Program-made: the position numbers and the translations under genes
Assembly: GCA_963556195.1 (NCBI GenBank)
Contig: CAUVYP010001193.1
Coordinates: 496,001 to 560,000, forward strand
Reading direction: 5' to 3'
DNA from: Sepiola atlantica
Lineage: Eukaryota; Mollusca; Cephalopoda; Sepiida; Sepiolidae
DNA length: 64,000 bases
Notes under the pieces: model-generated
Databases searched by the model: none
Told to the model about the DNA's origin: nothing
What the model saw: the letters and a program-made list of their open reading frames with translations, nothing else
Shown here: in pieces, positions 37,779 through 53,600 of the stretch
How the letters are laid out: the number at the start of each line of letters is the position of its first letter
Position numbering within the stretch: position 1 is the stretch's first letter

Positions 37779-39420
37779 GCGTAAACCTGATGAAATCTAG
37801 TGAAAATCGTCTCGCACAACGTGTTTTTCATTAGTTTTTCACGAATATCGATTACACGCACATCCACATTAGAAAGTCATAATTCCATGTTGTAAAGCGT
37901 AAACCGTATGAAATCAAGTGAAAATCGTCTCGCACAACGTGTTTTTACTCAGTTATTCACGAATATCGTTTACACAAACATCCACATTCAAAAGTCATAA
38001 TTCCATGTTATAAAGCGTAAACCTGATGAAATCTAGTGAAAATCGACTCGCACAACGTGTTTTTCATTAGTTATTCACGTATATCGTTTACACAAACATC
38101 CACATTCAAAAGTCGTAATTACATGTTGTAAAGCGTAAACCTGATGAAATCTAGTGAAAATCGACTCGCACAACGTGTTTTTCATTAGTTATTCACGGAT
38201 ATCCTTTACACAAACATCCACATTCGAAAGTCATAATTCCATGTTGTAAAGCGTAAACCTGATGAAATCTAGTGAAAATCGTCTCGCACAACGTGTTTTT
38301 CATTAGTTTTTCACGAATATTGATTACACGCACATCCACATTAGAAAGTCATAATTCCATGTTGTAAAGCGTAAACCTGATGAAATCAAGTGAAAATCGT
38401 CTCGCACAACGTGTTTTTACTCAGTTATTCACGAATATCGATTAGACAAACATCCACATTCTAAATTCATAATTCCATGTTGTAAAGCGTAAACCTGATG
38501 AAATCTAGTGAAAATCGTCTCGCACAACGTGTTTTTCATTAGTTTTTCACGAATATCGATTACACGCACATCCACATTAGAAAGTCATAATTCCATGTTG
38601 TAAAGCGTAAACCTGATGAAATCAAGTGAAAATCGACTCGCACAACGTGTTTTTACTCAGTTATTCACGAATATCGATTAGACAAACATCTACAATCGAA
38701 AGTCATAATTCCATGATGTAAAGCGTAAACCTCATGAAATCTAGTGAAAATTGACTCGCACAACGTGTTTTTACTCAGTTATTCACGAATATCGATTAGA
38801 CAAACATCCACATTAGAAAGTCATAATTCCATGTTGTAAAGCGTAAACCGTATGAAATCTAGTGAAAATCGTCTCGCACAACGTGTTTTTACTCAGTTAT
38901 TCACGAATATCGTTTACACAAACATCCACATTCAAAAGTCATAATTCCATGTTGTAAAGCGTAAACCTGATGAAATCTAGTGAAAATCGACTCGCACAAC
39001 GTGTTTTTCATTAGTTATTCACGGACATCGTTTACACAAACATCCACATTCGAAAGTCATAATTCCATGTTGTAAAGCGTAAACCTGATGAAAGCTAGCG
39101 AAAATCGTCTCGCACAACGTGTTTTTCATTAGTTTTTCAGGAATATTGATTACACAAACATCCACATTCGAAAGTCATAATTCCATGTTGTAAAGCGTAA
39201 ACCTGATGAAATCAAGTGAAAATCGTCTCGCACAACGTGTTTTTACTCAGTTATTCACGAATATCGATTAGACAAACATCTACAATCGAAAGTCATAATT
39301 CCATGATGTAAAAGCGTAAACCGTATGAAATCAAGTGAAAATCGTCTCGCACAACGTGTTTTTACTCAGTTATTCACGAATATCGTTTACACAAACATCC
39401 ACATTCAAAAGTCATAATTC

Positions 39421-42400
39421 CATGTTTAAAAGCGTAAACCTGATGAAAGCTAGCGAAAATCGTCTCGCACAACGTGTTTTTCATTAGTTTTTCAGGAATA
39501 TTGATTACACAAACATCCACATTCGAAAGTCATAATTCCATGTAAACCTGATGAAATCAAGTGAAAATCGTCTCGCACAACGTGTTTTTACTCAGTTATT
39601 CACGAATATCGATTAGACAAACATCCACATTCTAAATTCATAAATCCATGTTGTAAAGCGTAAACCTGATGAAATCTAGTGAAAATCGTCTCGCACAACG
39701 TGTTTTTCATTAGTTTTTCACGAATATCGATTACACGCACATCCACATTAGAAAGTCATAATTCCATGTTGTAAAGCGTAAACCGTATGAAATCAAGTGA
39801 AAATCGTCTCGCACAACGTGTTTTTACTCAGTTATTCACGAATATCGTTTACACAAACATCCACATTCAAAAGTCATAATTCCATGTTATAAAGCGTAAA
39901 CCTGATGAAATCTAGTGAAAATCGACTCGCACAACGTGTTTTTCATTAGTTATTCACGGATATCCTTTACACAAACATCCACATTCGAAAGTCATAATTC
40001 CATGTTGTAAAGCGTAAACCTGATGAAATCTAGTGAAAATCGTCTCGCACAACGTGTTTTTCATTAGTTTTTCACGAATATTGATTACACGCACATCCAC
40101 ATTAGAAAGTCATAATTCCATGTTGTAAAGCGTAAACCTGATGAAATCAAGTGAAAATCGTCTCGCACAACGTGTTTTTACTCAGTTATTCACGAATATC
40201 GATTAGACAAACATCCACATTCTAAATTCATAATTCCATGTTGTAAAGCGTAAACCTGATGAAATCTAGTGAAAATCGTCTCGCACAACGTGTTTTTCAT
40301 TAGTTTTTCACGAATATCGATTACACGCACATCCACATTAGAAAGTCATAATTCCATGTTGTAAAGCGTAAACCGTATGAAATCAAGTGAAAATCGACTC
40401 GCACAACGTGTTTTTACTCAGTTATTCACGAATATCGTTTACACAAACATCCACATTCGAAAGTCATAATTCCATGTTGTAAAGCGTAAACCTGATGAAA
40501 GCTAGCGAAAATCGTCTCGCACAACGTGTTTTTCATTAGTTTTTCAGGAATATTGATTACACAAACATCAACATTCGAAAGTCATAATTCCATGTTGTAA
40601 AGCGTAAACCTGATGAAATCAAGTGAAAATCGTCTCGCACAACGTGTTTTTACTCAGTTATTCACGAATATCGATTAGACAAACATCCACATTCTAAATT
40701 CATAAATCCATGTTGTAAAGCGTAAACCTGATGAAATCTAGTGAAAATCGTCTCGCACAACGTGTTTTTCATTAGTTTTTCACGAATATCGATTACACGC
40801 ACATCCACATTAGAAAGTCATAATTCCATGTTGTAAAGCGTAAACCGTATGAAATCAAGTGAAAATCGACTCGCACAACGTGTTTTTCATTAGTTATTCA
40901 CGTATATCGTTTACACAAACATCCACATTCGAAAGTCATAATTCCATGTTGTAAAGCGTAAACCTGATGAAATCTAGTGAAAATTGACTCGCACAACGTG
41001 TTTTTCATTAGTTATTCACGAATATCGTTTACACAAACATCCACATTCGAAAGTCATAATTCCATGTTGTAAAGCGTAAACCTGATGAAATCTAGTGAAA
41101 ATCGTCTCGCACAACGTGTTTTTCATTAGTTATTCACGAATATCGTTTACACAAACATCCACATTCAAAAGTCATAATTCCATGTTGTAAAGCGTAAACC
41201 TGATGAAATCAAGTGAAAATCGACTCGCACAACGTGTTTTTCATTAGTTATTCACGGATATCGTTTACACAAACATCCACATTCAAAAGTCATAATTCCA
41301 TGTTGTAAAGCGTAAACCTGATGAAATCTAGTGAAAATCGACTCGCACAACGTGTTTTTCATTAGTTATTCACGGACATCGTTTACACAAACATCCACAT
41401 TCGAAAGTCATAATTCCATGTTGTAAAGCGTAAACCTGATGAAAGCTAGCGAAAATCGTCTCGCACAACGTGTTTTTCATTAGTTTTTAAGGAATATTGA
41501 TTACACAAACATCCACATTCGAAAGTCATAATTCCATGTTGTAAAGCGTAAACCTGATGAAATCAAGTGAAAATCGTCTCGCACAACGTGTTTTTACTCA
41601 GTTATTCACGAATATCGATTAGACAAACATCTACAATCGAAAGTCATAATTCCATGATGTAAAAGCGTAAACCGTATGAAATCAAGTGAAAATCGTCTCG
41701 CACAACGTGTTTTTACTCAGTTATTCACGAATATCGTTTACACAAACATCCACATTCAAAAGTCATAATTCCATGTTGTAAAGCGTAAACCTGATGAAAT
41801 CTAGTGAAAATCGACTCGCACAACGTGTTTTTCATTAGTTATTCACGGACATCGTTTACACAAACATCCACATTCGAAAGTCATAATTCCATGTTGTAAA
41901 GCGTAAACCTGATGAAAGCTAGCGAAAATCGTCTCGCACAACGTGTTTTTCATTAGTTTTTCAGGAATATTGATTACACAAACATCCACATTCGAAAGTC
42001 ATAATTCCATGTTGTAAAGCGTAAACCTGATGAAATCAAGTGAAAATCGTCTCGCACAACGTGTTTTTACTCAGTTATTCACGAATATCGATTAGACAAA
42101 CATCTACAATCGAAAGTCATAATTCCATGATGTAAAAGCGTAAACCGTATGAAATCAAGTGAAAATCGTCTCGCACAACGTGTTTTTACTCAGTTATTCA
42201 CGAATATCGTTTACACAAACATCCACATTCAAAAGTCATAATTCCATGTTTAAAAGCGTAAACCTGATGAAAGCTAGCGAAAATCGTCTCGCACAACGTG
42301 TTTTTCATTAGTTTTTCAGGAATATTGATTACACAAACATCCACATTCGAAAGTCATAATTCCATGTAAACCTGATGAAATCAAGTGAAAATCGTCTCGC

Positions 42401-44595
42401 ACAACGTGTTTTTACTCAGTTATTCACGAATATCGATTAGACAAACATCCACATTCTAAATTCATAAATCCATGTTGTAAAGCGTAAACCTGATGAAATC
42501 TAGTGAAAATCGTCTCGCACAACGTGTTTTTCATTAGTTTTTCACGAATATCGATTACACGCACATCCACATTAGAAAGTCATAATTCCATGTTGTAAAG
42601 CGTAAACCGTATGAAATCAAGTGAAAATCGTCTCGCACAACGTGTTTTTACTCAGTTATTCACGAATATCGTTTACACAAACATCCACATTCAAAAGTCA
42701 TAATTCCATGTTATAAAGCGTAAACCTGATGAAATCTAGTGAAAATCGACTCGCACAACGTGTTTTTCATTAGTTATTCACGGATATCCTTTACACAAAC
42801 ATCCACATTCGAAAGTCATAATTCCATGTTGTAAAGCGTAAACCTGATGAAATCTAGTGAAAATCGTCTCGCACAACGTGTTTTTCATTAGTTTTTCACG
42901 AATATTGATTACACGCACATCCACATTAGAAAGTCATAATTCCATGTTGTAAAGCGTAAACCTGATGAAATCAAGTGAAAATCGTCTCGCACAACGTTTT
43001 TTTACTCAGTTATTCACGAATATCGATTAGACAAACATCCACATTCTAAATTCATAATTCCATGTTGTAAAGCGTAAACCTGATGAAATCTAGTGAAAAT
43101 CGTCTCGCACAACGTGTTTTTCATTAGTTTTTCACGAATATCGATTACACGCACATCCACATTAGAAAGTCATAATTCCATGTTGTAAAGCGTAAACCGT
43201 ATGAAATCAAGTGAAAATCGACTCGCACAACGTGTTTTTACTCAGTTATTCACGAATATCGTTTACACAAACATCCACATTCGAAAGTCATAATTCCATG
43301 TTGTAAAGCGTAAACCTGATGAAAGCTAGCGAAAATCGTCTCGCACAACGTGTTTTTCATTAGTTTTTCAGGAATATTGATTACACAAACATCAACATTC
43401 GAAAGTCATAATTCCATGTTGTAAAGCGTAAACCTGATGAAATCAAGTGAAAATCGTCTCGCACAACGTGTTTTTACTCAGTTATTCACGAATATCGATT
43501 AGACAAACATCCACATTCTAAATTCATAAATCCATGTTGTAAAGCGTAAACCTGATGAAATCTAGTGAAAATCGTCTCGCACAACGTGTTTTTCATTAGT
43601 TTTTCACGAATATCGATTACACGCACATCCACATTAGAAAGTCATAATTCCATGTTGTAAAGCGTAAACCGTATGAAATCAAGTGAAAATCGACTCGCAC
43701 AACGTGTTTTTCATTAGTTATTCACGTATATCGTTTACACAAACATCCACATTCGAAAGTCATAATTCCATGTTGTAAAGCGTAAACCTGATGAAATCTA
43801 GTGAAAATTGACTCGCACAACGTGTTTTTCATTAGTTATTCACGAATATCGTTTACACAAACATCCACATTCGAAAGTCATAATTCCATGTTGTAAAGCG
43901 TAAACCTGATGAAATCTAGTGAAAATCGTCTCGCACAACGTGTTTTTCATTAGTTATTCACGAATATCGTTTACACAAACATCCACATTCAAAAGTCATA
44001 ATTCCATGTTGTAAAGCGTAAACCTGATGAAATCAAGTGAAAATCGACTCGCACAACGTGTTTTTCATTAGTTATTCACGGATATCGTTTACACAAACAT
44101 CCACATTCAAAAGTCATAATTCCATGTTGTAAAGCGTAAACCTGATGAAATCTAGTGAAAATCGACTCGCACAACGTGTTTTTCATTAGTTATTCACGGA
44201 CATCGTTTACACAAACATCCACATTCGAAAGTCATAATTCCATGTTGTAAAGCGTAAACCTGATGAAAGCTAGCGAAAATCGTCTCGCACAACGTGTTTT
44301 TCATTAGTTTTTCAGGAATATTGATTACACAAACATCCACATTCGAAAGTCATAATTCCATGTTGTAAAGCGTAAACCTGATGAAATCAAGTGAAAATCG
44401 TCTCGCACAACGTGTTTTTACTCAGTTATTCACGAATATCGATTAGACAAACATCTACAATCGAAAGTCATAATTCCATGATGTAAAAGCGTAAACCGTA
44501 TGAAATCAAGTGAAAATCGTCTCGCACAACGTGTTTTTACTCAGTTATTCACGAATATCGTTTACACAAACATCCACATTCAAAAGTCATAATTC
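39421..44595 (+). repeat. 24-mer and 20-mer HOR copies sharing a 10-bp deletion
   Basis: The CATGTTTAAAAGCG marker lies at 39421, 42245 and 44596. The first interval (2,824 bp) is 24 monomers: the basic 20-mer plus a 4-monomer local duplication (CTACAATCG at 41631 and 42104, 473 bp apart). The second (2,351 bp) is the 2,361-bp 20-mer less 10 bp. Both copies have a monomer missing TTGTAAAGCG or equivalent, near 39541 and 42365. Later 20-mers do not have it, so the deletion arose once and was copied with the block. Confidence 0.85.
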
Positions 44596-47500
44596 CATGT
44601 TTAAAAGCGTAAACCTGATGAAAGCTAGCGAAAATCGTCTCGCACAACGTGTTTTTCATTAGTTTTTCAGGAATATTGATTACACAAACATCCACATTCG
44701 AAAGTCATAATTCCATGTTGTAAAGCGTAAACCTGATGAAATCAAGTGAAAATCGTCTCGCACAACGTGTTTTTACTCAGTTATTCACGAATATCGATTA
44801 GACAAACATCCACATTCTAAATTCATAAATCCATGTTGTAAAGCGTAAACCTGATGAAATCTAGTGAAAATCGACTCGCACAACGTGTTTTTCATTAGTT
44901 ATTCATGGACATCGTTTACACAAACATCCACATTCGAAAGTCATAATTCCATGTTGTAAAGCGTAAACCTGATGAAAGCTAGCGAAAATCGTCTCGCACA
45001 ACGTGTTTTTCATTAGTTTTTCAGGAATATTGATTACACAAACATCCACATTCGAAAGTCATAATTCCATGTTGTAAAGCGTAAACCGTATGAAATCAAG
45101 TGAAAATCGTCTCGCACAACGTGTTTTTACTCAGTTATTCACGAATATCGTTTACACAAACATCCACATTAGAAAGTCATAATTCCATGTTGTAAAGCGT
45201 AAACCTGATGAAATCAAGTGAAAATCGTCTCGCACAACGTGTTTTTACTCAGTTATTCACGAATATCGATTAGACAAACATCCACATTTTAAATTCATAA
45301 TTCCATGTTGTAAAGCGTAAACCTGATGAAATCTAGTGAAAATCGTCTCGCACAACGTGTTTTTCATTAGTTTTTCACGAATATCGATTACACGCACATC
45401 CACATTAGAAAGTCATAATTCCATGTTGTAAAGCGTAAACCGTATGAAATCAAGTGAAAATCGACTCGCACAACGTGTTTTTACTCAGTTATTCACGAAT
45501 ATCGTTTACACAAACATCCACATTCGAAAGTCATAATTCCATGTTGTAAAGCGTAAACCTGATGAAAGCTAGCGAAAATCGTCTCGCACAACGTGTTTTT
45601 CATTAGTTTTTCAGGAATATTGATTACACAAAGATCAACATTCGAAAGTCATAATTCCATGTTGTAAAGCGTAAACCTGATGAAATCAAGTGAAAATCGT
45701 CTCGCACAACGTGTTTTTACTCAGTTATTCACGAATATCGATTAGACAAACATCCACATTCTAAATTCATAAATCCATGTTGTAAAGCGTAAACCTGATG
45801 AAATCTAGTGAAAATCGTCTCGCACAACGTGTTTTTCATTAGTTTTTCACGAATATCGATTACACGCACATCCACATTAGAAAGTCATAATTCCATGTTG
45901 TAAAGCGTAAACCGTATGAAATCAAGTGAAAATCGACTCGCACAACGTGTTTTTCATTAGTTATTCACGTATATCGTTTACACAAACATCCACATTCGAA
46001 AGTCATAATTCCATGTTGTAAAGCGTAAACCTGATGAAATCTAGTGAAAATTGACTCGCACAACGTGTTTTTCATTAGTTATTCACGAATATCGTTTACA
46101 CAAACATCCACATTCGAAAGTCATAATTCCATGTTGTAAAGCGTAAACCTGATGAAATCTAGTGAAAATCGTCTCGCACAACGTGTTTTTCATTAGTTAT
46201 TCACGAATATCGTTTACACAAACATCCACATTCAAAAGTCATAATTCCATGTTGTAAAGCGTAAACCTGATGAAATCAAGTGAAAATCGACTCGCACAAC
46301 GTGTTTTTCATTAGTTATTCACGGATATCGTTTACACAAACATCCACATTCGAAAGTCATAATTCCATGTTGTAAAGCGTAAACCTGATGAAATCAAGTG
46401 AAAATTGTCTCGCACAACGTGTTTTTCATTAGTTATTCACGGATATCGTTTACACAAACATCCACATTCGAAAGTCATAATTCCATGTTGTAAAGCGTAA
46501 ACCTGATGAAATCAAGTGAAAATCGACGCGCACAACGTGTTTTTCATTAGTTTTTCACGAATATCGATTACACGCACATCCACATTAGAAAGTCATAATT
46601 CCATGTTGTAAAGCGTAAACCTGATGAAATCTAGTGAAAATCGACTCGCACAACGTGTTTTTCGTTAGTTATTCACGTATATCGTTTACACAAACATCCA
46701 CATTCGAAAGTCATAATTCCATGTTATAAAGCGTAAACCTGATGAAATCTAGTGAAAATCGACTCGCACAACGTGTTTTTCATTAGTTATTCACGTATAT
46801 CGTTTACACAAACATCCACATTCGAAAGTCGTAATTCCATGTTGTAAAGCGTAAACCTGATGAAATCTAGTGAAAATCGACTCGCACAACGTGTTTTTCA
46901 TTAGTTATTCACGGATATCCTTTACACAAACATCCACATTCGAAAGTCATAATTCCATGTTGTAAAGCGTAAACCTGATGAAATCTAGTGAAAATCGTCT
47001 CGCACAACGTGTTTTTCATTAGTTTTTCACGAATATTGATTACACGCACATCCACATTAGAAAGTCATAATTCCATGTTGTAAAGCGTAAACCTGATGAA
47101 ATCAAGTGAAAATCGTCTCGCACAACGTGTTTTTACTCAGTTATTCACGAATATCGATTAGACAAACATCCACATTCTAAATTCATAATTCCATGTTGTA
47201 AAGCGTAAACCTGATGAAATCTAGTGAAAATCGTCTCGCACAACGTGTTTTTCATTAGTTTTTCACGAATATCGATTACACGCACATCCACATTAGAAAG
47301 TCATAATTCCATGTTGTAAAGCGTAAACCTGATGAAATCAAGTGAAAATCGTCTCGCACAACGTGTTTTTCATTAGTTTTTCAGGAATATTGATTACACA
47401 AACATCCACATTCGAAAGTCATAATTCCATGTTGTAAAGCGTAAACCTGATGAAATCAAGTGAAAATCGTCTCGCACAACGTGTTTTTACTCAGTTATTC

Positions 47501-47664
47501 ACGAATATCGATTAGACAAACATCTACAATCGAAAGTCATAATTCCATGATGTAAAAGCGTAAACCGTATGAAATCAAGTAAAAATCGTCTCGCACAACG
47601 TGTTTTTACTCAGTTATTCACGAATATCGTTTACACAAACATCCACATTCAAAAGTCATAATTC

Positions 47665-50600
47665 CATGTTTAAAAGCGTAAACCTGATGAAAGCTAGCGA
47701 AAATCGTCTCGCACAACGTGTTTTTCATTAGTTTTTCAGGAATATTGATTACACAAACATCCACATGTGAAAGTCATAATTCCATGTTGTAAAGCGTAAA
47801 CCTGATGAAATCAAGTGAAAATCGTCTCGCACAACGTGTTTTTACTCAGTTATTCACGAATATCGATTAGACAAACATCCACATTCTAAATTCATAAATC
47901 CATGTTGTAAAGCGTAAACCTGATGAAATCTAGTGAAAATCGTCTCGCACAACGTGTTTTTCATTAGTTTTTCACGAATATCGATTACACGCACATCCAC
48001 ATTAGAAAGTCATAATTCCATGTTGTAAAGCGTAAACCGTATGAAATCAAGTGAAAATCGTCTCGCACAACGTGTTTTTACTCAGTTATTCACGAATATC
48101 GTTTACACAAACATCCACATTCAAAAGTCATAATTCCATGTTATAAAGCGTAAACCTGATGAAATCTAGTGAAAATCGACTCGCACAACGTGTTTTTCAT
48201 TAGTTATTCACGGATATCCTTTACACAAACATCCACATTCGAAAGTCATAATTCCATGTTGTAAAGCGTAAACCTGATGAAATCTAGTGAAAATCGTCTC
48301 GCACAACGTGTTTTTCATTAGTTTTTCACGAATATTGATTACACGCACATCCACATTAGAAAGTCATAATTCCATGTTGTAAAGCGTAAACCTGATGAAA
48401 TCAAGTGAAAATCGTCTCGCACAACGTGTTTTTACTCAGTTATTCACGAATATCGATTAGACAAACATCCACATTCTAAATTCATAATTCCATGTTGTAA
48501 AGCGTAAACCTGATGAAATCTAGTGAAAATCGTCTCGCACAACGTGTTTTTCATTAGTTTTTCACGAATATCGATTACACGCACATCCACATTAGAAAGT
48601 CATAATTCCATGTTGTAAAGCGTAAACCGTATGAAATCAAGTGAAAATCGACTCGCACAACGTGTTTTTACTCAGTTATTCACGAATATCGTTTACACAA
48701 ACATCCACATTCGAAAGTCATAATTCCATGTTGTAAAGCGTAAACCTGATGAAAGCTAGCGAAAATCGTCTCGCACAACGTGTTTTTCATTAGTTTTTCA
48801 GGAATATTGATTACACAAACATCAACATTCGAAAGTCATAATTCCATGTTGTAAAGCGTAAACCTGATGAAATCAAGTGAAAATCGTCTCGCACAACGTG
48901 TTTTTACTCAGTTATTCACGAATATCGATTAGACAAACATCCACATTCTAAATTCATAAATCCATGTTGTAAAGCGTAAACCTGATGAAATCTAGTGAAA
49001 ATCGTCTCGCACAACGTGTTTTTCATTAGTTTTTCACGAATATCGATTACACGCACATCCACATTAGAAAGTCATAATTCCATGTTGTAAAGCGTAAACC
49101 GTATGAAATCAAGTGAAAATCGACTCGCACAACGTGTTTTTCATTAGTTATTCACGTATATCGTTTACACAAACATCCACATTCGAAAGTCATAATTCCA
49201 TGTTGTAAAGCGTAAACCTGATGAAATCTAGTGAAAATTGACTCGCACAACGTGTTTTTCATTAGTTATTCACGAATATCGTTTACACAAACATCCACAT
49301 TCGAAAGTCATAATTCCATGTTGTAAAGCGTAAACCTGATGAAATCTAGTAAAAATCGTCTCGCACAACGTGTTTTTCATTAGTTATTCACGAATATCGT
49401 TTACACAAACATCCACATTCAAAAGTCATAATTCCATGTTGTAAAGCGTAAACCTGATGAAATCAAGTGAAAATCGACTCGCACAACGTGTTTTTCATTA
49501 GTTATTCACGGATATCGTTTACACAAACATCCACATTCAAAAGTCATAATTCCATGTTGTAAAGCGTAAACCTGATGAAATCTAGTGAAAATCGACTCGC
49601 ACAACGTGTTTTTCATTAGTTATTCACGGACATCGTTTACACAAACATCCACATTCGAAAGTCATAATTCCATGTTGTAAAGCGTAAACCTGATGAAAGC
49701 TAGCGAAAATCGTCTCGCACAACGTGTTTTTCATTAGTTTTTCAGGAATATTGATTACACAAACATCCACATTCGAAAGTCATAATTCCATGTTGTAAAG
49801 CGTAAACCTGATGAAATCAAGTGAAAATCGTCTCGCACAACGTGTTTTTACTCAGTTATTCACGAATATCGATTAGACAAACATCTACAATCGAAAGTCA
49901 TAATTCCATGATGTAAAAGCGTAAACCGTATGAAATCTAGTGAAAATCGTCTCGCACAACGTGTTTTTCATTAGTTTTTCACGAATATCGATTACACGCA
50001 CATCCACATTAGAAAGTCATAATTCCATGTTGTAAAGCGTAAACCGTATGAAATCAAGTGAAAATCGTCTCGCACAACGTGTTTTTACTCAGTTATTCAC
50101 GAATATCGTTTACACAAACATCCACATTCAAAAGTCATAATTCCATGTTATAAAGCGTACACCTGATGAAATCTAGTGAAAATCGACTCGCACAACGTGT
50201 TTTTCATTAGTTATTCACGTATATCGTTTACACAAACATCCACATTCAAAAGTCGTAATTACATGTTGTAAAGCGTAAACCTGATGAAATCTAGTGAAAA
50301 TCGACTCGCACAACGTGTTTTTCATTAGTTATTCACGGATATCCTTTACACAAACATCCACATTCGAAAGTCATAATTCCATGTTGTAAAGCGTAAACCT
50401 GATGAAATCTAGTGAAAATCGTCTCGCACAACGTGTTTTTCATTAGTTTTTCACGAATATTGATTACACGCACATCCACATTAGAAAGTCATAATTCCAT
50501 GTTGCAAAGCGTAAACCTGATGAAATCAAGTGAAAATCGTCTCGCACAACGTGTTTTTACTCAGTTATTCACGAATATCGATTAGACAAACATCCACATT

Positions 50601-53600
50601 CTAAATTCATAATTCCATGTTGTAAAGCGTAAACCTGATGAAATCTAGTGAAAATCGTCTTGCACAACGTGTTTTTCATTAGTTTTTCACGAATATCGAT
50701 TACACGCACATCCACATTAGAAAGTCATAATTCCATGTTGTAAAGCGTAAACCTGATGAAATCAAGTGAAAATCGTCTCGCACAACGTGTTTTTACTCAG
50801 TTATTCACGAATATCGATTAGACAAACATCTACAATCGAAAGTCATAATTCCATGATGTAAAGCGTAAACCTGATGAAATCTAGTGAAAATTGACTCGCA
50901 CAACGTGTTTTTACTCAGTTATTCACGAATATCGATTAGACAAACATCCACATTAGAAAGTCATAATTCGATGTTGTAAAGCGTAAACCGTATGAAATCT
51001 AGTGAAAATCGTCTCGCACAACGTGTTTTTACTCAGTTATTCACGAATATCGTTTACACAAACATCCACATTCAAAAGTCATAATTCCATGTTGTAAAGC
51101 GTAAACCTGATGAAATCTAGTGAAAATCGACTCGCACAACGTGTTTTTCATTAGTTATTCACGGACATCGTTTACACAAACATCCACATTCGAAAGTCAT
51201 AATTCCATGTTGTAAAGCGTAAACCTGATGAAAGCTAGCGAAAATCGTCTCGCACAACGTGTTTTTCATTAGTTTTTCAGGAATATTGATTACACAAACA
51301 TCCACATTCGAAAGTCATAATTCCATGTTGTAAAGCGTAAACCTGATGAAATCAAGTGAAAATCGTCTCGCACAACGTGTTTTTACTCAGTTATTCACGA
51401 ATATCGATTAGACAAACATCTACAATCGAAAGTCATAATTCCATGATGTAAAAGCGTAAACCGTATGAAATCAAGTGAAAATCGTCTCGCACAACGTGTT
51501 TTTACTCAGTTATTCACGAATATCGTTTACACAAACATCCACATTCAAAAGTCATAATTCCATGTTTAAAAGCGTAAACCTGATGAAAGCTAGCGAAAAT
51601 CGTCTCGCACAACGTGTTTTTCATTAGTTTTTCAGGAATATTGATTACACAAACATCCACATTCGAAAGTCATAATTCCATGTTGTAAAGCGTAAACCTG
51701 ATGAAATCAAGTGAAAATCGTCTCGCACAACGTGTTTTTACTCAGTTATTCACGAATATCGATTAGACAAACATCCACATTCTAAATTCATAAATCCATG
51801 TTGTAAAGCGTAAACCTGATGAAATCTAGTGAAAATCGTCTCGCACAACGTGTTTTTCATTAGTTTTTCACGAATATCGATTACACGCACATCCACATTA
51901 GAAAGTCATAATTCCATGTTGTAAAGCGTAAACCGTATGAAATCAAGTGAAAATCGTCTCGCACAACGTGTTTTTACTCAGTTATTCACGAATATCGTTT
52001 ACACAAACATCCACATTCAAAAGTCATAATTCCATGTTATAAAGCGTAAACCTGATGAAATCTAGTGAAAATCGACTCGCACAACGTGTTTTTCATTAGT
52101 TATTCACGGATATCCTTTACACAAACATCCACATTCGAAAGTCATAATTCCATGTTGTAAAGCGTAAACCTGATGAAATCTAGTGAAAATCGTCTCGCAC
52201 AACGTGTTTTTCATTAGTTTTTCACGAATATTGATTACACGCACATCCACATTAGAAAGTCATAATTCCATGTTGTAAAGCGTAAACCTGATGAAATCAA
52301 GTGAAAATCGTCTCGCACAACGTGTTTTTACTCAGTTATTCACGAATATCGATTAGACAAACATCCACATTCTAAATTCATAATTCCATGTTGTAAAGCG
52401 TAAACCTGATGAAATCTAGTGAAAATCGTCTCGCACAACGTGTTTTTCATTAGTTTTTCACGAATATCGATTACACGCACATCCACATTAGAAAGTCATA
52501 ATTCCATGTTGTAAAGCGTAAACCGTATGAAATCAAGTGAAAATCGACTCGTACAACGTGTTTTTACTCAGTTATTCACGAATATCGTTTACACAAACAT
52601 CCACATTCGAAAGTCATAATTCCATGTTGTAAAGCGTAAACCTGATGAAAGCTAGCGAAAATCGTCTCGCACAACGTGTTTTTCATTAGTTTTTCAGGAA
52701 TATTGATTACACAAACATCAACATTCGAAAGTCATAATTCCATGTTGTAAAGCGTAAACCTGATGAAATCAAGTGAAAATCGTCTCGCACAACGTGTTTT
52801 TACTCAGTTATTCACGAATATCGATTAGACAAACATCCACATTCTAAATTCATAAATCCATGTTGTAAAGCGTAAACCTGATGAAATCTAGTGAAAATCG
52901 TCTCGCACAACGTGTTTTTCATTAGTTTTTCACGAATATCGATTACACGCACATCCACATTAGAAAGTCATAATTCCATGTTGTAAAGCGTAAACCGTAT
53001 GAAATCAAGTGAAAATCGACTCGCACAACGTGTTTTTCATTAGTTATTCACGTATATCGTTTACACAAACATCCACATTCGAAAGTCATAATTCCATGTT
53101 GTAAAGCGTAAACCTGATGAAATCTAGTGAAAATTGACTCGCACAACGTGTTTTTCATTAGTTATTCACGAATATCGTTTACACAAACATCCACATTCGA
53201 AAGTCATAATTCCATGTTGTAAAGCGTAAACCTGATGAAATCTAGTGAAAATCGTCTCGCACAACGTGTTTTTCATTAGTTATTCACGAATATCGTTTAC
53301 ACAAACATCCACATTCAAAAGTCATAATTCCATGTTGTAAAGCGTAAACCTGATGAAATCAAGTGAAAATCGACTCGCACAACGTGTTTTTCATTAGTTA
53401 TTCACGGATATCGTTTACACAAACATCCACATTCAAAAGTCATAATTCCATGTTGTAAAGCGTAAACCTGATGAAATCTAGTGAAAATCGACTCGCACAA
53501 CGTGTTTTTCATTAGTTATTCACGGACATCGTTTACACAAACATCCACATTCGAAAGTCATAATTCCATGTTGTAAAGCGTAAACCTGATGAAAGCTAGC

